Made by a program: the position numbers and the translations under genes
Source of the DNA: DASUPK01 sp963804595
Lineage (GTDB): Bacteria; Actinomycetota; Thermoleophilia; Solirubrobacterales; 70-9
Assembly (NCBI GenBank): GCA_963804595.1
Contig: CAWDQZ010000007.1
Coordinates: forward strand, 124,001-188,000
DNA: 64,000 bases
Direction of reading: 5' to 3'
Notes under the pieces: generated by a model
The model's database searches: none
Seen by the model: the letters and a program-made list of their open reading frames with translations, nothing else
Told to the model about the DNA's origin: nothing
In this document: in pieces, positions 60,925-64,000 of the stretch
Position numbering within the stretch: the stretch's first letter is position 1
How the letters are laid out: every line of letters begins with the position of its first letter

Positions 60925-61605
60925 ATGACACCCTCCACCGCCACGCTGGCGGAGCTGTTCGCGGACGCCCCCGAAGAGCTGCGCCGGCAGGCCCTCTCTC
61001 ACTCGTCCTGGGTCGAGACCCGCATCAACTCATACGGCCGGCTCGCCTTTCTCGGAGACAGCGTGCTCGGCCTCTCGGTCGCGGCTCTGCTCTTCACCGA
61101 GCACCCGGATGCCGACATCGGCGAGCTGACCAAGATCCTCAATCAGGCGGTCAGCGGGCGGGCCTGCGCGGAGGTCGCCCGCGAGCTCGGTCTCCCCGAC
61201 ATGCTCGCCGCACAGGCGCCGCAGGAGGGCGATGGCCTGCCCGTCGAGACCCTGCTTGCCTCGGAGCGCACGCTGGCATCCGTGTGCGAGGCCGTGATCG
61301 GCACCTGCTATCTCGCGCACGGCTTCGAGCCCACCTCGAGAGCCGTCGTCGACGCCTTCCGCGAGGAGGTCGACCAGGCCACCCGCGAGCGCCTCGACTT
61401 CAAATCCGAGCTACAGGAGCGGCTGGCCCGCAACGGAGAGGCCGTCAGCTACGAGGTGACGGGCGAGGAGGGGCCGCCGCACGACCGGCGCTTCGAGGTC
61501 CGCGCGACCGTCGACGGTGACGAGATCGGAGCCGGCTCGGGGAGGAGCAAGAAGGAGGCCGAGCAGGCAGCCGCTGAGCGAGCGCTGGAGAAACTTCGCA
61601 GTTAG
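60925..61605 (+). CDS. rnc: RNase III family protein with altered catalytic site
   Basis: 226 aa, standard length: RNase III domain, then a double-stranded RNA-binding domain (FKSELQERLARNGEAVSYEV ... GSGRSKKEAEQAAAERALEKL). The signature (residues 38-45) is GRLAFLGD instead of ERLEFLGD, so the E. coli E38 and E41 positions are Gly and Ala while D45 stays. The D114 equivalent is Ser119 (LASVCEA), with E122 equal to E117. Three of the five key acids are missing, so normal two-metal cleavage is doubtful. Gene order acpP-rnc-smc is the standard. Confidence 0.88.
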   Translation: MTPSTATLAELFADAPEELRRQALSHSSWVETRINSYGRLAFLGDSVLGLSVAALLFTEHPDADIGELTKILNQAVSGRACAEVARELGLPDMLAAQAPQEGDGLPVETLLASERTLASVCEAVIGTCYLAHGFEPTSRAVVDAFREEVDQATRERLDFKSELQERLARNGEAVSYEVTGEEGPPHDRRFEVRATVDGDEIGAGSGRSKKEAEQAAAERALEKLRS

Positions 61606-61655
61606 CGTCCGATTCGGGCGCGAGGCTTCCCGTAGCTGGCACCCTTCCGACCTCC

Positions 61656-64000
61656 ATGTATCTGAAGGCCATCAATCTGAAGGGCTTCAAGTCCTTCCCC
61701 GACCGCACCCGGCTGACCTTCTCGCCGGGCGTCAGCGTGATCGTCGGCCCGAACGGGTCGGGCAAGTCGAACATCACCGACGCGGTCCTCTGGGCAATGG
61801 GCGAGCAGAGCCCGACCGCCGTGCGCGGCCAGCAGATGCGCGACGTGATCTTCGCGGGAGGAAAGGGCCAGTCGCCGAGGCGCTTCGCCGAGGTCGAGGT
61901 CGTCATCGACAACAGCGAGGGACGCGCGGCCAGCGAGTTCTCGGAGATCTCGATCTCACGCAGGATCGAGCGAAACGGCGATGGGGAATACCGGCTGAAC
62001 GGCGCCCGCTGCCGCCTCGTCGACATCCTCGAGGCGCTCGCCGACACGAACATGGGCCGCGAGGCCCACTCCGTGATCAGCCAGGGCAGGGTCGAGCAGA
62101 TCGTCCACTCCAAGCCCAAGGACCGGCGCCTGCTGATCGAGGAGGCGGCCGGGCTCGGCAAGCACCGCAAGCGCCGGCACAACGCCCAGCTCAAGCTCGA
62201 CCGGACCCGCGACAACCTCGAACGGGCGATGGACGTCGAGCGGGAGGCGCGCTCCCGCCTCCGTCCGCTCAAGCGCCAGGCGGAGGCCGCGGAGCGGACG
62301 GCGAAGCTCGAGCGGGAGTCAAGTGAGCTTCGGGCGCGGATCGTCGCCGAGGCGCTGCGAGCTCAGCAGGAGCAGCTCGCCGCCGCCGAGCGGAAGCTGT
62401 CGGAGGCTCGCGCCACCCGCGACTCGGTCGAGAAGCGCTTCGAGGAGGTGCGGGCCCGTCGCACGGCCATCGAGGAGCGGATCGCCTCCGGGGAGGAGGG
62501 ACGCCGCCGTCAGGGTGAGGTCCTGGCGGAGGCGCGGGCGGCGACCGAGCGCGTGCGGGCCCGGGCGGAGTCCCTCGAGATCGCGGAGCGAGACCTGCGT
62601 GCCGCGCTCGGGGAGCGCCAGCTGAGGCTGGAAGCCCTCGACGCCGAGCCGGACGAGGACGCTACAGCGAGCCGGATCGCCGAGCTCGAGGACGAGCTGG
62701 AGAAGCTCGGCGCGGATACGTCCGAGGAGGGGACGCGCCTGCGCCAGGAAGCCGAGGGGGCCGAGAGGAGCCGGGCGTCGGCCAAGGCAGAGCTCGAGCC
62801 CCTCCAGGAGGCGGCGGAGCAGGCCGGCGCCGCGTTGCGCCAGGCCACCGAGACGCAGCAGCGTGCGCTGGCCGAGGCGCGTCAGGCCTCCGAGCGCAAG
62901 GCGGCGCTGGTGGGCGAGCTGGCGACGGTCGAGGCGAAGCTGGCCGCGGCGGCGGTCGAGGGCGAGTATGAGGCGCTGGCGGGTCTGATCGAGACGGGCT
63001 CCGGCCTGGAGCGCGCGGTCTCGGCGGTGCTGGGGGAGAGGCTCCGCGCGTCGATCGCGGGCTCGGTCGACGAGGGCCGGGAGCGACTTGCCGGCGCGGA
63101 GGGCGCCGCACGAGTCCTGCTGGAAAGCAACGGCGACACCGCACGCGAAGCCGAGAAGTCGTCTTCTGATGCCGCTCCGAAGGACGGTGCCAGGCGACTT
63201 CTCGACCTGATCGAGGCTCCAGGCCAGGCCGCCTCGATCACAGAGCGCCTGCTCGCCGACGCCTGGCTCGTGGACGATTTCGACGATCTCCGCGATGGTT
63301 TCGCCGGCGTGGCGGTCACCCTCGACGGCGAGTGCTACGACGCCCGGGCCGGCGAGCTCCGCAGGCTGCCGCGGGAGGGAACCGACCCGGCGCTGGCCGC
63401 TCGCTCCGAGCGCGAGGAGCTCGGGTCCAGGCTTGCGCAGCGCGAGCAGACGGAGGAACGCGCGACCCGGGATCTGGAGCGTGCGGAATCAGTCCTGGCC
63501 GAGACCCGCAGCCGCGAGGAGGAGGCGCAGCGTGCGCTCCGCGATGCTCGCCGGGCACTCGATGAGGCCACGGAGGAGGCAAACAGGGCGACCTGGCTCG
63601 CCGAGCGCCATGCCGAGCGCTCGGAGGAGGGCACGGGGTCGGGCGCGATCCAGCGGGCGAAGCTCGAGGCGGAGCTCGCGGCCGAGCGCCGCCACGCCGA
63701 GGCCGCTGAGCGCGCCAGGGAGAGGCGCCTCGAGGACCGGCGGGAGCTCGAGCAACGGATCTCCCTCGAGCAGGAGACCCTGCCGGCTCTGGGACGGGCT
63801 TGCGAAGCGCTGCTGCGGCTCGGCGACGCTCTGGAGCGGCACGCGGCGGCCCTGGCCGAGACCGGGGGGGAGGACGGATCGGATGTCGCCGCGGAGCTGC
63901 GCGAGTGCTCCCAGGAGGAGTTCGGGCTGCAGACGGAGCTGCGGGATGCGAGCGAGGCGATGACAGTCGCCGAGGTGGAGGCCTCCCAGCTGCGCGGACA
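61656..64000 (+). CDS. smc: Chromosome segregation ATPase Smc, N-terminal part
   Basis: The gene is open from ATG 61656 to the window end and continues beyond it. YLKAINLKGFKSFPDRTRLTF opens the head; Walker A is GPNGSGKSNITDAV, and NMGREAHSVISQGRVEQIV follows. A long coiled coil (EREARSRLRPLKRQAEAAERTAKLE) leads to a hinge starting about residue 420 and then the second coil arm. It is the partner of ScpA and ScpB encoded at 17.1-18.4 kb. Confidence 0.96.
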   Translation, partial: MYLKAINLKGFKSFPDRTRLTFSPGVSVIVGPNGSGKSNITDAVLWAMGEQSPTAVRGQQMRDVIFAGGKGQSPRRFAEVEVVIDNSEGRAASEFSEISISRRIERNGDGEYRLNGARCRLVDILEALADTNMGREAHSVISQGRVEQIVHSKPKDRRLLIEEAAGLGKHRKRRHNAQLKLDRTRDNLERAMDVEREARSRLRPLKRQAEAAERTAKLERESSELRARIVAEALRAQQEQLAAAERKLSEARATRDSVEKRFEEVRARRTAIEERIASGEEGRRRQGEVLAEARAATERVRARAESLEIAERDLRAALGERQLRLEALDAEPDEDATASRIAELEDELEKLGADTSEEGTRLRQEAEGAERSRASAKAELEPLQEAAEQAGAALRQATETQQRALAEARQASERKAALVGELATVEAKLAAAAVEGEYEALAGLIETGSGLERAVSAVLGERLRASIAGSVDEGRERLAGAEGAARVLLESNGDTAREAEKSSSDAAPKDGARRLLDLIEAPGQAASITERLLADAWLVDDFDDLRDGFAGVAVTLDGECYDARAGELRRLPREGTDPALAARSEREELGSRLAQREQTEERATRDLERAESVLAETRSREEEAQRALRDARRALDEATEEANRATWLAERHAERSEEGTGSGAIQRAKLEAELAAERRHAEAAERARERRLEDRRELEQRISLEQETLPALGRACEALLRLGDALERHAAALAETGGEDGSDVAAELRECSQEEFGLQTELRDASEAMTVAEVEASQLRG

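Overview
The window is a GC-rich, gene-dense bacterial chromosome segment with no rRNA, tRNA or CRISPR array that I can see. Gene content and order point to an actinobacterium: an rpmB-DAK2-recG-rsmD-coaD-SepIVA-like cluster, DUF177-rpmF-plsX-acpP-rnc-smc, a Ku/LigD repair locus split into separate genes, and a likely F420-type PPOX enzyme. A deep lineage such as Thermoleophilia/Solirubrobacterales is plausible, but that is an inference from gene style and was not tested.

Layout: (1) 0-3.1 kb: division and wall genes murB (partial), ftsQ and ftsZ, then an NTF2-like gene. (2) 3.1-8.6 kb: the complete glycine cleavage P/T/H set, gcvT-gcvH-[two membrane proteins]-gcvPA-gcvPB. (3) 8.6-11.7 kb: non-homologous end joining (ligase, Ku, polymerase) on the minus strand, divergent from an ABC pair resembling FetAB. 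(4) 13.2-21 kb: polysaccharide deacetylase, MFS exporter, PPOX, trpS, scpAB, two secreted wall-type hydrolases and a pseudouridine synthase. (5) 20.6-28.9 kb: aromatic amino acid supply (aroH, hisC-like, DAHP synthase, tyrA, aroA), then cmk and der. (6) 28.9-38.6 kb: DUF3352 protein, metK, PH-domain protein, priA, a decayed DUF559/AbiEi-like gene, def, fmt, a zinc-ribbon protein and rpe. (7) 38.6-43.7 kb: a flippase divergent from the riboflavin operon ribD-ribE-ribBA-ribH. (8) 43.8-64 kb: the conserved rpmB...smc block, interrupted by two accessory inserts. One (45.7-49.5 kb) carries a serine recombinase remnant and two frameshifted genes. The other (53.4-57.7 kb) carries a carbonic anhydrase fragment and an acyl-CoA-type gene set.

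The most interesting signals are these. A short reading frame before the DAHP synthase gene ends in a run of Tyr, Phe and Trp codons and has its own promoter-like sequence and a following hairpin, which looks like ribosome-mediated attenuation. About 25 genes have a TANNNT-like hexamer 5-10 nt before their start codon, which implies widespread leaderless transcription. A short palindromic repeat occurs three times, and one copy lies in frame inside recG. RNase III lacks most of its expected metal-binding acids. The genes for L28 and L32 share an identical 14-nt start-proximal element.

Many adjacent same-strand genes overlap by 4 nt (ATGA/GTGA), and several convergent pairs share a 4-nt stop overlap (CTAG or TTAG). 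Transcription therefore seems tightly packed with almost no room for classical terminators.
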